Positions 1-11,233 are shown, counted from the first letter of the stretch. The stretch: 64,000 nucleotides of DNA from Euborellia annulipes (GCA_023213315.1 JAKCPI010010665.1:1-64000); one strand, 5' to 3'. Program-made: numbers and translations. Notes: a model not told the origin generated them from the sequence alone.

Positions 1-110
1 ACTAGTCGCAAAGCCCGCCTTCGGCGGGCTTTCCGCCTAGCCAGGGGCTGCGCCCCTGGACCCCTTGCTCGCCTTCAGCGAGCAAGTTTATTTCCAATTT
101 GGGATATTTC
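1..110 (-). repeat. GTR 3'-end fragment, GC-rich hairpins
   Basis: The first bases (ACTAGTCGC) match the reverse complement of the GCGGCTAGTT end seen near 5770 and 28210. They are followed by perfect small palindromes (AGCCCGCC/GGCGGGCT, GGGGCTGCGCCCC, CTCGCC/GGCGAG). GC content contrasts sharply with the AT-rich surroundings. The copy is cut by the window edge. No coding capacity. Confidence 0.55.
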
Positions 111-1448
111 TTGTTGCAATGCAAGTGTTAAGAAAGGATCTTATATTCAAGCGAGGCGAGGGTACCGATTGGGAACGGCACAAAAGGGTCTGTTTATGAC
201 TGTTGAAAGGGTCAGTCACCTGCTTCCTCTCTTCGTTTTTCAACTGCTGCGTAGCCCCCCACCCCCCAGCCCATAGTCAGGTAGGAAGCTGGTTCACACA
301 GCATAAAGGACGCTCTCTAATTTCCTAGCCAACTTGTTGATTTTGTGTTCCCATATTGAAGAAATTTGATTATAATTAATTTTCCAAAACATTTAAGAGA
401 TTCAAATTATTACTACGTTACTCCCAGAGCCATGTATTATAGGTGTACTTAATTTCAAATGGATTCATTGAAAATTGTGGATTTCTATAGAACATATACA
501 TACATATTTACATACATACATACATTTTTCCCATTTCATTTTTATATATATATATATATATATTGGTCCAAATTGGCTTTCGGCCGGCTCTTATTTAGGC
601 TAATAAAGAGTATGGATAAAGAAAGAAACCTTAAAAAGTTAGTAAAAACATAGTAAAAAATCATTGGCCATATTCTAGACATTAGCCTAAATTTTTTAAG
701 AGCGCTAAAATATAAAGAGCAAATACGAAAATAAATTTCAGCAAACAAATAATTTTCTAACTCCTCCCATTAACGGTGTCAAAACTCTGCAATAGATATA
801 AAGTAATGTATGTGACATATAATCCAGAAAACGTGAAATTTTATTCTCTATCTCATAATTTAAAGCACCTGTGATTTATTTTTAACAAAAAAAAAAAAAA
901 ACCGAGAGAAAGCAAACGATAAGTAATCACGCCACACATCAAAATTCTCTTTAAATTTAATGAAAACAAAATTAATTGAGAATGTTCTTTTTTGTAAATT
1001 TTTAATTTATAATTGTATTTTAATTAGCAACTGCCCTGGGGATATTCTTTAAAGCTTTTGATATTTATTTGAAATTATTTTACTAAAGGAGAGGTAAATT
1101 AAAGAGCATAAGTTAGAATAGGCTTGCACTTCGACGAGTTTCTCTTATCAAATATAGAAAATTTAGTTAAATAATAAAAGTCGAGTCGAGGAGACTATTT
1201 TAAGCAAAATTGGATTTATAAATTATTCACTCATCCAGAAATTCATTCTTTAAATCAGAATAAACCAAAAGCTATTTTTAGGATCGATTCTGCAAATTTA
1301 GAGCTGTCCCACACGAGATAAGCATCCATTCATGGATCACAATGGATCCTGAAACTAGGGCCTTTTTTTCAAAAATGAATTTTCATTAATGACATCTAAT
1401 ATTGATTTTTATTTATTAATATCTTTTTCTATCTTTAAACATTCTTTT
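111..1448. other. AT-rich stretch without recognised gene
   Basis: Apart from a (TA)n run at about 543-562 and a poly-A at about 887-901, nothing recognisable. The open frames at 459-653 and 542-748 are low complexity and lie on opposite strands of the same sequence. Confidence 0.6.
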
Positions 1449-1626
1449 TAAAAAATCTGGAGTGACCGCACAGCACACAACTTTCTCTTACCTTCGGCAA
1501 GAGGCCTATCTTTCCTATGAAGTTCAAGATTAAAGTGTGCTTCAAAAGATTTCACTAGCAAAATGAGAATATACATTTTAAAGAGCATCTAAAAAATAAT
1601 AGATTTTTGAATTTTAATTAAAATTG
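1449..1626 (+). mobile_element. DHE-1, 5' segment (interrupted copy)
   Basis: Starts with the left arm of the TCTGG(T)GTGAC hairpin, lacks most of the return arm, then runs through the DHE-1 core (AAATGAGAATATACATTTTA, a match to other copies). It stops at TTAA where the element at 1631 is inserted; the same repeat resumes at 2264. Confidence 0.75.
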
Positions 1627-1630
1627 TTAA

Positions 1631-2259
1631 GGGGCTACGGGAGCGAAGTGGTTACGCATGTTTTTCCCGCTAAGATGGCGTTGTGTGTCATTAAAAGTAT
1701 GCCTAAATATCAAGTAATTCAAAAATTTGCCAAGAGATGTCAAAATGGTAGCTAATAATACTTAATGCATTTGGTTGATTTTCATTGATCTTTTAACAAT
1801 AAATACTTTATAAATGTTATTATATATTATGTATCTTTTATAAAAGCATAAAAATATATAAATATAGGCCAGATATAGGCTAATACTATATCGTCTGTTA
1901 GACTAGCCTGCCATCTATTGCAAGAATGCTGAACTAATTTGACAGTTGGTTTTCAAATAAATCATCTAGGCTAATTTCAAAAATTTCCTAATTAATATGT
2001 GATTAATAATAACAATAAATTTATTTTTAAATTTAAAAAAATTAAAGATTATTGGGACTGATTGTTTTTTTGTATTTGCTTGACAACAAAAAAATTAATT
2101 ACGATAATTTTCAGTCATTAAAGAAATTATAGCTCGATGTCCCAATAATCTCTTATGAATTTAATTCATTTAAAAAAAAAAACCGCATTGAAAAATTCGT
2201 TATAATAGTCTAGTTTTTTTTTTTTTTTAAGTACGTTTAGACGTCGCTTCTGAACTCCC
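1631..2259 (+). mobile_element. TTAA-target MITE (piggyBac-like), copy 1
   Basis: Flanked on both sides by TTAA (1627-1630 and 2260-2263). Ends are imperfect inverted repeats: GGGGCTACGGGAGCG on the left, and GGGAGTTCAGAAGCG when the right end is read inward. Non-coding, about 629 bp. It splits a DHE-1 copy so that removing it and one TTAA restores the core (ATTGTTAA joined to AGCGAATTTT). TTAA duplication is the hallmark of piggyBac; assignment beyond that is inference. Related copies lie at 39759-40380 (inverted) and about 43090-43806. Confidence 0.75.
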
Positions 2260-2263
2260 TTAA

Positions 2264-2662
2264 AGCGAATTTTGAGAAAATCGAAAAAAAACAAACAAAA
2301 AAGTACATCAGTAAAGTACTAGTATTTTTGGCCGATTTTGTTCAAAAGCTTCGTGCCACGTCCCAGGGTGGTACCTAACTTAAATATATATTGAGCGTTG
2401 GTTTAAAAATTCCATCCTTTTCAAACAAGTTAATATTAAATATAAAATTTCAACCTCATAGCTCTTTTTGTTCTTGAGATATTTCGTTCACAGACACAGA
2501 GAGACAGTCATACACACAGAGACAGACAGGCAGACCATGATCCTCAAAACGTGTATATCTATCAAAATCTCGACATCAAATTTTTTACTTGAATCCAATG
2601 CTTTCTCTCTCTAAATACATGAATATTACATATATACCAGAGGCAAGAGAAAGTTAAAATCA
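2264..2662 (+). mobile_element. DHE-1, 3' segment (interrupted copy)
   Basis: Continues the DHE-1 core from AGCGAATTTTGAG through the CTAGTA, CCTAACTTAA and CAGACAGGCAGACC landmarks to a degraded terminal hairpin ending GGCAAGAGAAAGTTAAAA. Diverged from the full copies, so probably an old insertion. Confidence 0.7.
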
Positions 2663-3622
2663 AACTTTTCTTTGTTTGTTAATAATATCGCGATCGCAAA
2701 TCTCTACATTAACGAAATTCTTTTTTATCGTTGTACTGTAGTAGTCACACCAATTTTCTTAAATGAAAAGCTTTTTTTAGTTTGACTAAAATTTCCAAAA
2801 CTTTTCATGACATTCCCTTCCCTTTAAGATAAAAATCAATGTTTTCTAGGCGGTTTTCGGTTTCAAAGTGTACAATTTCTATCACTCAATCCCTTTGAGA
2901 GATATTCTATCCTGGGAACCACACACTCTCACACATTTATATATGCACAAAGACATCCTATTCCCAAACACGAAAAAAAAACGCATTTTCAATCAATTAT
3001 TATTATTCCTTTATATTTTCCTAAAAAAACATTAAATTTTAGAGGGTTATGAGAGAAATAAAAGGCTTTTCTTCGCCTTGTGAGAAATATCTTAAAAGAC
3101 TGTATGGAAAATATAATACAATATTTTATCTTGTTTTCTTTTGCGTCTGTTTTTTATTGCTGGAATTTTTCTAGTATAAGAATTCATTTATATTTTATAA
3201 AATATCTTTATTCGACTCCACTATACAATCATAAGAAACAAGTGTTGATACAATGGCGTAGAAAAAAGGGAGAAATACTCGAGTTCTTACTCGCCCCAAT
3301 TTTTTTTTTTATAATTCTATAATTTAAATTACAGTATTGACCTATATAAAACTTGAGCAATAAACCTTCAAAACATGAATAGAAACCAAAAATTCTTTTA
3401 TTTTATTTTTTATTTTTTGTTAATTTATTAGCTTAATTAATACGATTTATAAAATATTTTTGAATTTAAAAAAAAATTACAAACATATACAGAGAGGTCT
3501 GAATTTTCATACAGGAAAATTTTACTATTTATTTATTTTTGTTTACAATTTTGGAATTCTTAATTAAACAGAGAAGAAAAGCAAAAAGCATAGAGAGATT
3601 TTGTATTAAATATTAATGCTAT
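2663..3622. other. AT-rich stretch without recognised gene
   Basis: No splice-bounded open frame, RNA gene or known repeat seen. The 80-codon frame at 3080-3322 has a biased, low-complexity composition and no recognisable domain. Confidence 0.55.
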
Positions 3623-3630
3623 CCTGCCAG

Positions 3631-3887
3631 CAAGGGCGGATACAAGCGGGGGGGGGAAAGGGTAATTACCCCCCCCCCCCCAGATTTAAAAAAATACTTT
3701 TTTTAAATTTTTTAAAGTAAAATTTTAAAAATTAATACTTAAAAATTTGATTTGTATTTATATTCTGGCAAACAAGTACAAAATGCGCCTTTAAATTACT
3801 GAAATTGAGAAAAAATGTTGTGCTGTGCGACCAGTCACACCAGATCACCCCCCCCCCCCCCGAGAAACACGTCTGGATCCGCCCTTA
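3631..3887. mobile_element. hAT-like MITE with G/C homopolymers
   Basis: Inverted ends CAAGGGCGGATAC and TAAGGGCGGATCC (right end read inward) enclose 257 bp with G and C runs. The flanks CCTGCCAG (3623-3630) and CCCGCCAG (3888-3895) are an 8-bp duplication with one mismatch, typical of hAT. A close relative lies at 10962-11225. Confidence 0.65.
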
Positions 3888-3895
3888 CCCGCCAG

Positions 3896-4906
3896 GCGAT
3901 ATGTTTTTAGTGAAATAATTCACTTCATACGGTATTCCTGCATTTATATTTTTACAAAAGTTGTGGTTTTGAAGATAGAAATACTAATAAAGTATATTAT
4001 TTTCCAAATGAAAACTTGAATCATATCACCTAGTGTATCATTTAAAATTTTATAGAAAGATTTTTCTTAGAAACATTATGATTGTTAGTTTCGATCTCAG
4101 GTGTTTATGTTTATCATGCGGAATATTCCTAATTATCACTCGGTGACTTCAGATACAGAAACAGAATTTTCATATTGATTTCCATTAATAAGAAATAGTA
4201 AACAAATTTGATTTGACTTATATTATCTTTAATCATGTCTTGAATTTGTTTTAAAAAAAAAAAAACACCTGTCAATCAGTTTATGCCAATAATTTTATTA
4301 ATAGATACAAATGTCAAGGCAAACTTGAAATTTTCAATTTGAGTTAACAAGATCCAAGTTCAATTTCCTCTCGTTGATAATAAGTACCGGTATCTTGTAA
4401 GAAAGATGAGAGCTGCTCTCTAAATTAATGGTCACTTCTTGGTGGTTGCCCAAAAGCCCTCTGGGCCTATGACAGGGATTGAGATCAAAGACCGACCCTT
4501 TGGCAATTTAAGCAACCCCTATTTATTTACCAGCTTTTAGACACCGGTCAATCGCCAGAATCTCGTAAACAATCTTAATCCCAATCAACTAAGCTGCCTG
4601 ATGACATATGTCCTACACTTGCTCAGTTTTCTAAGAAATTCCTATCAAGGCTATCGACATTTTCAAAAAGATCTGCTTTTCTATATTCCCTCGATTCTCA
4701 CTCACTTTTTATTTTATTTAAATTTGATCCGTCAACTTGAAACACTTACCTGTATCGTCTTTTCATTTTTGTTTTGTTTGATTAGATCAAGTAGGTTTTA
4801 TTCAGGGAACGAAAAGGCAGTTGATTTTTTAACGTTTTTTTTTTTTTTTTTTTATGTGATGTGTTTTTATATACCTAAGAAATGTTTTTCTCAAGCATGC
4901 CATCTT
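3896..4906. other. AT-rich stretch without recognised gene
   Basis: Includes a poly-T run near 4835-4853. The 102-codon frame at 4601-4909 has no recognisable motif and leans on the poly-T run, so it is not annotated as a gene. Confidence 0.5.
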
Positions 4907-5481
4907 TAAAAAAATCTGGTGTGACTATCGCACAGCACACAACTTAGGTAATCGAAAGTTGTGTTCGGTGCTTGTCACACCAGATTTTTGGTGTCGACAT
5001 ATATTTAGTTTCCGCCGATATATTAGAATTCAAGATGTAATATTAATAAGTATGGGAAAATATTTCTATTTTGTTAACAAATTGTTGCCATGTGGCAACC
5101 ATTTTTTCCATCTTCTCTATGAAGTACAAGAGTAAAGTAGTCTTCAGAAGATTTCAATGGCAAAATGAGAATATACATTTTAAAGAGCATCTTAAAAAAT
5201 AATTGATTTATGAACTTAAAAAAAAAATCGCTGGTGCGAATTTTGAGAAAATCGAAAAAACTGAAAAACTACATCAATAATGCACTAGTAGTACTCTTCG
5301 GTCGATTTTGATTAAAAGCTTATTTTCACGCCCTGGGGGGGGGTGCCTAACTTAAGTATAAAATTTCAACCTCCTAGCTCAATTCCTTCATGCTTTAAAT
5401 TGAACCCAGACACACACACACAGTCAGACAGACAGACAGACCATATTTATTAACATATATATAGAGGTAAGAGAAAGTAAA
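4907..5481 (+). mobile_element. DHE-1, near-complete copy
   Basis: Begins with the TCTGGTGTGAC hairpin, closes with GTCACACCAGA, then carries TTTAGTTTCCGCC, the CAACCATTTT and CTCCTAGCTC landmarks, a (CAGA)n microsatellite and the terminal TATATAGAGGTAAGAGAAAG. Part of the region before the last hairpin is deleted. Non-coding. Confidence 0.8.
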
Positions 5482-5528
5482 AATTGTGTCATACTCTATA
5501 TTTCACTATTTCTTATTTTTCTAATTAT

Positions 5529-5784
5529 TACTATATATAATAATTACGGAGTGTCCGTCTGTCTGTCTGTCCGTCTGTCACGCTCTGTTTGACCAACTTC
5601 CCATTGGAATTTTGAAACGAAATTTTGCAGTCTTATAGAGGACGTTATGGAGAGTCCCGGAAAAATACTCGGGTCCCAAAATTCCTATAACTTTTTGAGT
5701 TATTAATTCTTAAAGTTACGATTTCTCCCATAGGAAATGTATAGAGAAATATTTCGCCGAAGGCGGGCGGCGCGGCTAGTTATA
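5529..5784 (+). repeat. GTR, short internally deleted copy
   Basis: Starts CTATATATAATAATTACGGA with GTCCGTCTGTCTGTC, passes through CAACTTCCCATTGGAATTTT and ATAGGAAATGTATAGAGAAA, and ends GGCGGGCGGCGCGGCTAGTT. The SINE-containing middle of the 27.6-kb copy is absent. Matching pieces: 27620-28220, 29737-29970, 36826-36990, 55020-55230, 61136-61207, 61691-61802. Confidence 0.7.
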
Positions 5785-6069
5785 TTCATATTTACGTTTA
5801 AAAAAAAAAAAAATCAAAATAGATTTTGATTGTATTGAGATATCGTATTCTATTTTAACTACTACGACTAACTCTATTGTCTCTTGATAATTGCATCTGA
5901 CGTATTTTCCTTTGGGATTAGTTAGTTATAATTGAATTGTGGTATTACACTATATATATTAGTAGCGCCAAAGAAGAGAGAATGTAAGCGAGTTTAGTCT
6001 CTGATATTTAATTTGATAAAAAAATAATTAAGCTTAGAATTTTTTCCAAAAATTATCATCTAGCTGAAA

Positions 6070-6240
6070 CCTAAAAAAATCTGGTGTGACTGATCGCACA
6101 GCATACAATTTTCTCTTATCGAAGATAAGTCTCACCAGATTTTTTTTGTGTCGAGACATATTTAGTTTCCCATAGCACCTCAGTTCCAAACTTTTGACCC
6201 CTTGGGTTTCATAAGTAAAAAAAAATTTTCATTTTTGGAA
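6070..6240 (+). mobile_element. DHE-2, 5' hairpin end fragment
   Basis: TCTGGTGTGAC arm, shortened loop and CTCACCAGATTTT return arm, then TTTAGTTTCCCATAGCACC, the junction specific to DHE-2 (compare 46011-46389, reversed). The 3' part is missing. Confidence 0.6.
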
Positions 6241-6439
6241 ATTAACATTTTTTTAATCCTCAATTCTGATATTAATATTTTTAATAATAAAAATTTAAGA
6301 ATGGGAACAGTGTAAATTACTTTATTTAAGAAAGGAATATCTCTATTCATAAGAATCTCCTGAAAATAAAAAAATATTAAATCTTCAAAATCCTATGAAA
6401 ATTAATATTTATTTCTTAATTAAAATTAATACTTTTAGC

Positions 6440-6708
6440 CATGGGCGTACCCAGCGAGGGGCAGGGGGCAGCTGCCCCCCCCCTCCCCACCTAGAAGCAA
6501 GAAAAAAAAATTAAAGTTTATAAAGTGATCAAACGAAACAAAATTAGGTAGGGCGATAGCTACGGAGACTCGTTAGAACTCGAGGGTTTTTATGCCTTTA
6601 ATTCGAAGGCTTTTCCCCTATGTCACAATCTGGACGGCCATGATCTGCCCCCCCCTGGATGACCATGATCTGCCCCCCCCTCTAGATTTGTTCCTGGGTA
6701 CGCCCTTG
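6440..6708. mobile_element. hAT-like MITE, CATGGGCGTACCCAG family, copy 1
   Basis: Terminal inverted repeats CATGGGCGTACCCAG and CAAGGGCGTACCCAG (right end read inward), with a perfect 8-bp TSD CTTTTAGC at 6432-6439 and 6709-6716. Inside are a C-run, an ATGATCTGCCCCCCC repeat and no coding frame. A second copy with its own perfect TSD is at 32533-32822. Confidence 0.85.
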
Positions 6709-6716
6709 CTTTTAGC

Positions 6717-7085
6717 CACAAATTTCAAATTACATGTAAAGAACAAATATAAAATTTGAATCAATGTTTCTCTTTAGAGAAGAGTCTTTAAAACGTGTAT
6801 TTCTCTTGAAAATTCATTTTATACGTGCGCGATAATTTTAATAATACATTAAATTCAAAAAAATAACGCTAAATAAAATTGTATTTATTGATAATAGGAA
6901 TGGGTAAATTTAAGGGTGAGTTTTACGAGTGGGCAAATAAAGTGTCTTAAAATAAAAATTATTTCACAAGTGAGTCTTTTAATAGTAATTTAATTTCGAG
7001 TTTATTTCCAAAAGAATAAAACCCCGTTAGTTTGCAAGTGAATGGAATTTTTTTAAATAGAGAACTTATTTGATAATTATATTTC
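6717..7085. other. AT-rich stretch, nothing recognised
   Basis: No recognisable repeat, RNA or reading frame between the hAT MITE and the more complex segment starting near 7086. Confidence 0.55.
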
Positions 7086-7330
7086 TTGGTCGTTCAGAGA
7101 GGAATGCTACTAGACTTGCTTGCTGCCTATCTGCCAGGCGTGTCCTGTCATTTAGTTGAATTTGAGTCGAGCCATGAGTCATTCGGTTCAGCTCCACTCT
7201 TTCTCTCTCTCTCTCTCTCTCGCGCGTGTGTGTGTTTAGTTTATTTTATATTGTGTTGTGATTTGTGCAAATAAGACGTTCATCCCCCAACCTCATTACA
7301 CCACACCCCGCTGGTCATCTTATTATTAAG
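7086..7330 (+). other. Candidate 5' exon or promoter-proximal segment
   Basis: Sequence complexity rises here compared with both flanks. There is an initiator-like TCATTC at 7179-7184, then (CT)n and (GT)n runs (7200-7235) and a donor-like TTAAG|GTAATT at 7330/7331. No convincing protein: the 62-codon frame covers the microsatellites. It could be a non-coding leader exon or chance; no acceptor partner can be proven. Confidence 0.2.
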
Positions 7331-8253
7331 GTAATTAATATTTGCATATTTCATTTGATTAAAGGATTAAATTTCTATTTTTAATTTTTTTTTCTCTCTT
7401 TTAAAAAAAAAATATGGGATATAAAATTATCCAATTTTTACTTTTTTAAATATAACTCTTTAATGAAGTCATTTATCCAGGGGGAGGGAGAGAAAGGGTG
7501 TAAATCACCACTTCTTATAAACAAAATAGTATTTTTCTTTAAAAATTATATTTCAAATAGAAAATTATTATTTTTTTTTTGTAAAATTTTTGCATTTAAG
7601 CAAATGTATTACTTTCTCTCCCTTCTCCATCCCCTCTAAAAGAGAATTTAGCTCTCTTATAATATTTAATAAGAAATGATTATTAAATAATTGAAAATAT
7701 ACTGACTGGTAAATTCTTAAACTTTTATCTCTCGTCAGTGGTAGTTTTGGAGTTGGAATTCACATTTGAATGCGTGCTTTTCTTAAAGCTACTTCTCCAA
7801 TTGCCACCCCTAATTATAAGTTTAAAAATGATGTAATGATTTTTTTAAATTTGTTTACGTTTCTGAATCGTAACATGCTATAAGCCTTTATATCCTTCTT
7901 TCGTTTCGTGAATATATTTTCTAAAAAGCCACCCCCTCCCCCAGGTTATTTTTCCACTCTACAAATTTTCTTAATATACGGTACTTTATATAATGTTTGA
8001 GTGAGGAAAAAATAATTCAAATTGTTTTTTTTTTACTTCATTTTTTTTTTTTGCATTTATTTATTTCTGGTACACAAAGATACATTATTAATAAACAATT
8101 TCACAATTGATGGATAATCTAATCGTATTTTAACTAGTTTTTTTAATTATTTTTATTTTTTTTATAAACCAATAAATATTCTTAAGAAAAATTTTTTTGG
8201 AAATTCTTTTTAAAATTGAAAATATTCTTTTGTCGTCTTTTTTCTTATCTATA
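7331..8253. other. AT-rich stretch without recognised gene
   Basis: Homopolymer-rich sequence with no motif or repeat family recognised. Confidence 0.55.
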
Positions 8254-8261
8254 TTTTAGAT

Positions 8262-8795
8262 TAGTGGTTCTTAACAAGGGATGACTGCACCCCCATCAGG
8301 GGCGTATATAGAAATTTTTTTCGGGGGGGGGGGGGGGCCTGAACTCCAAAAATTTTTCTGAGGAAATTTTTTTTTTTTTAAGAAATTAAATTTTTTTGTC
8401 TCACGAAATTTTTTGCGGAACATTTTTTCTTTTGCGGAATCAAAGTTTTCCACCTTGCGGAAAAATTTGTTGCGCTGTCTGTATATCCCTATATATGTAT
8501 ATGTGTTTGGGAAATTTCTGGGGGGGCCCGGGCCCCCTCGGCCCCCCTCCCTTATATACGCCCCTGACGACCCCCAGGGTTATAAGAAAGCATTTTTAGG
8601 GCTGCTAGTCGATTTATAGAAATGTTCCTATATAATTTTATCTTTTTACTTTATTTACGCAATAGACCAACAACTTGAAAATTTACAAATGTGAAAGTAT
8701 AACTTTTTTTTGGTGGTTAGGTTGTAGGGGGGTGCGGGATGGTATATTTTAAGCCCCCAACCGGTACTAACCACTGAAAATATTAAAAACCGCTG
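8262..8795. mobile_element. hAT-like MITE (outer element of a nest)
   Basis: Ends TAGTGGTTCTTAA and CAGCGGTTTTTAA (right end read inward) resemble hAT termini. The flanks TTTTAGAT (8254-8261) and TTTTAGTT (8796-8803) form an 8-bp TSD with one mismatch. It contains a second, unrelated TIR element at 8296-8567 close to its left end. Non-coding. Confidence 0.6.
8296..8567. mobile_element. TIR element TCAGGGGCGTATATAG nested in a hAT MITE
   Basis: Left end TCAGGGGCGTATATAG; the right end read inward is TCAGGGGCGTATATAAG. Flanks share ACCCCCA (left CACCCCCA, right CGACCCCCA), an imperfect 8-bp TSD. G runs lie just inside both ends. Open frames across it on either strand are artefacts of G/C and A/T runs. 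Confidence 0.65.
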
Positions 8796-8860
8796 TTTTA
8801 GTTAATGAATTTGGAAATAAAATATTTTCTTCATTCACCCATCTATTGGGAGTATTTTTT

Positions 8861-9525
8861 ACTTTCTCTTACCTCTATATATATGTTAATATATATAGAG
8901 AGAGAAAGTATTGGATTCATGTCAAAAATTCGATGTCGAGATTTTGATGGATATACACGTTTTGAGGTCCCCTGAATCTAAAAAAGTGGTTTTCGCGACA
9001 TGGTCTGTCTGTGTGTCTGTGTGTCTGTGAACAAAATATCTCAAGAACGAAAAGAGCTAGGAGGTTGAAATTTTATATTTAAGTTAGGCACCCCCCTGGG
9101 ACGTGACACGAAGCTTTTGAACAAAATCGACCAAAGAGTACTAGTACTTTACTGATGTACTTTTTCAGTTTTTTTCGATTTTCTCTAAATTTGCTCCAAC
9201 GATTTTTTTTTAAATTCAAAAATCAATTATTTTTTTAGATTCTCTTTAAAATGTATATTCTCATTTTGGGATTGAAATCTTCTGAAGACCACTTTACTCT
9301 TGTTCTCCATAGAAAAGATAGGAGAAATGGTTGCCATGGTAACAAAATATAAACATTTTGCCATACTTATAAATTTTACATCTTGAAAATCGAATGTACC
9401 GTACTGTCGGAAACTAAATACATGTCGACACAAAAATCTGGTGAGACAAGCACATTACACAACTTTCGATTACCGAAGGTAAGAGAAAGTTGTGTGCTGT
9501 GTGCCAGTCAAACCAGATTTTTTTT
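8861..9525 (-). mobile_element. DHE-1, full-length copy
   Basis: Both terminal palindromes are present: TTACTTTCTCTTACC...AGAGAGAAAGTA at the low-coordinate end, and a GTGAGACAAGCAC...GTCAAACCAGA hairpin at the high end. In between lie, reversed, all the core landmarks (GGTCTGTCTGTG, AGCTAGGAGGTTGAAATTTT, CAAAATCGACC). No coding frame. One of the best copies for a consensus. Confidence 0.85.
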
Positions 9526-9654
9526 TAAATGGCAGGTCGGTAAATTTTAGTTGAAAATCCAGATACTATCCTGACAAATTGGAATTAAAAAAAAATCTGA
9601 TCTGGCTTAACGTTCTAAATGGACTCAGAAGCGGCAAAAGACAAAAAAAAATCT

Positions 9655-9808
9655 TTTTTCTTGTTTAACGTCTTTTTCGACATCTGAGACCATTTAGACC
9701 CCTTCGCTATTTATTTTAATTGATTGGTAGCCTATTGGTAGTCAATTAAGGTGGGATGAGAACCCTCGACCTCTAGCACCAGAAATTAACTTCTGAGCCA
9801 CTTGTCAG
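9655..9808 (-). mobile_element. SINE-B copy
   Basis: Read on the minus strand: GTGGCTCAGAAGTTAATTTC (A-box region), GGTCGAGGGTTCTCATCCC (B-box region), a body with TACCAATCAATTAAAATAAA, then GTCGAAAAAGACGTTAA and an A-rich tail. The body matches 25800-25990. The head is tRNA-derived; it is not a functional tRNA gene. Confidence 0.7.
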
Positions 9809-10352
9809 TGCAAGCAAAACTTAAAGGAAAAAATTACTTCCCTGTTGATTATTTGTATACTATAACTCTTTCGATCAACCTTTATTTATTATATTAATTC
9901 TGAATTAATTTTGAACTTCTTGAGAAAATTCCTTTATCGTTATCCATTAAAAGAATAAAAAATTTTATTAAAATGAATATTGGCTTATATAAGCTTAGAA
10001 AACAAAATGTTTGGTTTAAAAAAATTTAAAAAATTTAATTAACATAAAAAAAATATCTTCATATATTTTTTCTTCGACAAATTTTCTTTCATATCAAATT
10101 ATTTGCTTTTTTCTCTTGTTTCAAGAAGCTCTAAAAATACTTTAGAACTCTTGGGATAATATGTTCTTGAGCTGACACCATGAAAACTTTATTAAAATGT
10201 CAACCTCATATATTCCCTAGGAGAGAAATATTGATTTTAATACTCAATAAGTTGGCGCGTGAAAAGCATACGTTTCATTATGAAAACATGGTTTTATTTA
10301 CATATTCTTTTTATCTAAGCTCTATAGGAAATTTTTCTATTTAGTCACTTTT
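9809..10352. other. AT-rich stretch, nothing recognised
   Basis: No repeat or reading frame recognised between a SINE-B and a DHE fragment. Confidence 0.55.
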
Positions 10353-10552
10353 TTATTTTCTCTTACCTATATATATACCTAGTCTATATATGTATAAAGT
10401 ATTGGATTCTCGACAAAAATTCGATGTCGAGGTTTTGATGGAAATACACGTTTTGAGGTCCCCTGAGTCCAAAAAAGTGGTTTTCGCAACATGGTCACTC
10501 TGTGTGTGTTCAATTTGAAGCATAAAGGAATTAAACTAGAAGGTGGAAATAC
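10353..10552 (-). mobile_element. DHE-1 fragment (terminal hairpin side)
   Basis: TTTTCTCTTACCTATATATA terminal palindrome followed by AAATTCGATGTCGAGG and TGGTTTTCGCAACATGGTC. It stops just past AACTAGAAGG, so about two thirds of the element is missing. Confidence 0.7.
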
Positions 10553-10584
10553 CCACCTTTTTATAAAAGCAAATCAAAATTAAA

Positions 10585-10727
10585 ATATCTATTGGGGGTC
10601 CAGGCAGTTCTATTTAATCCATTTGGTATCCAAATGGCTTAAATAAAATCATCGGACTGGTGTCCGAACCCGCGACGTTTGGTATACGAGGTTAGCACGC
10701 TAACCTCTACACCAAGCCCCGAGGGCT
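10585..10727 (-). mobile_element. SINE-A copy, truncated tail
   Basis: On the minus strand it starts GCCCTCGGGGCTTGGTGTAG (A-box region), then the B-box GCGGGTTCGGACACC, the CCATTTGGATACC body and GCCTGGACCCCC. The GTGTGAAT/poly-A tail is missing. Confidence 0.75.
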
Positions 10728-10770
10728 TATTGATTGCTTATAAGTGATATAAATTTATTTTTACTTTCTC

Positions 10771-10961
10771 TTAGGCCGAACGCACACCAATTGAGCAAAA
10801 ACGTTTTTGGACAAAATGTTTTGTCCAAGAGCAAAACGTTTTGCTAATTTGTCCCATTCTGTTTTGCCTCTTCGGTGTGCGTTGACCCATAGAAATGCAT
10901 TGAAAAAACAGTTTTAGGCACGATTAGTCGTGTTTTGTTCGCTCAATTGGTTCGTTCAGCC
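10771..10961. mobile_element. Small TIR element, GGCYGAACG family
   Basis: Left end GGCCGAACGCACACCAATTG and right end, read inward, GGCTGAACGAACCAATTGAG. Interior is about 190 bp with ACGTTTTG palindromes. It sits inside a DHE terminal motif: TTACTTTCTCTTA lies immediately left and DHE sequence resumes after the next element. A clean TSD is not visible because another element inserted at its right edge. Confidence 0.55.
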
Positions 10962-11225
10962 CAAGGGCGGATCCAGAGGTGTTTCTCGGGAGGGGGGGGG
11001 GGGTAATCTGGTGTGACTGATCGCACAGCACACAATTTTTTCTTAATTTCGGTAACTTAAAGGCGCATTTTGTACTTGTTTGTCAGAATATAAATACAAA
11101 TCAAATTTCTAAGTATTAATTTTTAAAATTTTACATTCAAAATACATTTTTTTTTTTTTTTTCGAAAAAAAAAGTATTTTTTTCAAATCTCAGGGGGGTT
11201 ACCCCCTTTACCCCCTCCGCCCTTG
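10962..11225. mobile_element. hAT-like MITE with G/C homopolymers, copy 2
   Basis: Ends CAAGGGCGGATCC and, right end read inward, CAAGGGCGGAGGGGG. TSD GTTCAGCC/ATTCAGCC (10954-10961, 11226-11233), 7 of 8. Shares its interior, reversed, with 3631-3887. It contains a piece of the DHE hairpin (TCTGGTGTGACTGATCGCAC, 11009-11028), so a DHE end was captured or inserted within this family. Confidence 0.65.
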
Positions 11226-11233
11226 ATTCAGCC

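Noticed and set aside
2470..2540. CAGACA/CAGA repeats scattered in the window considered as a CRISPR-like or satellite array.
   Set aside because: They are a microsatellite segment inside each DHE-1 copy, with no spacer structure.
4601..4909. 102-codon plus-strand frame.
   Set aside because: Hydrophobic, low-complexity translation over a poly-T run, with no family resemblance; expected by chance in this composition.
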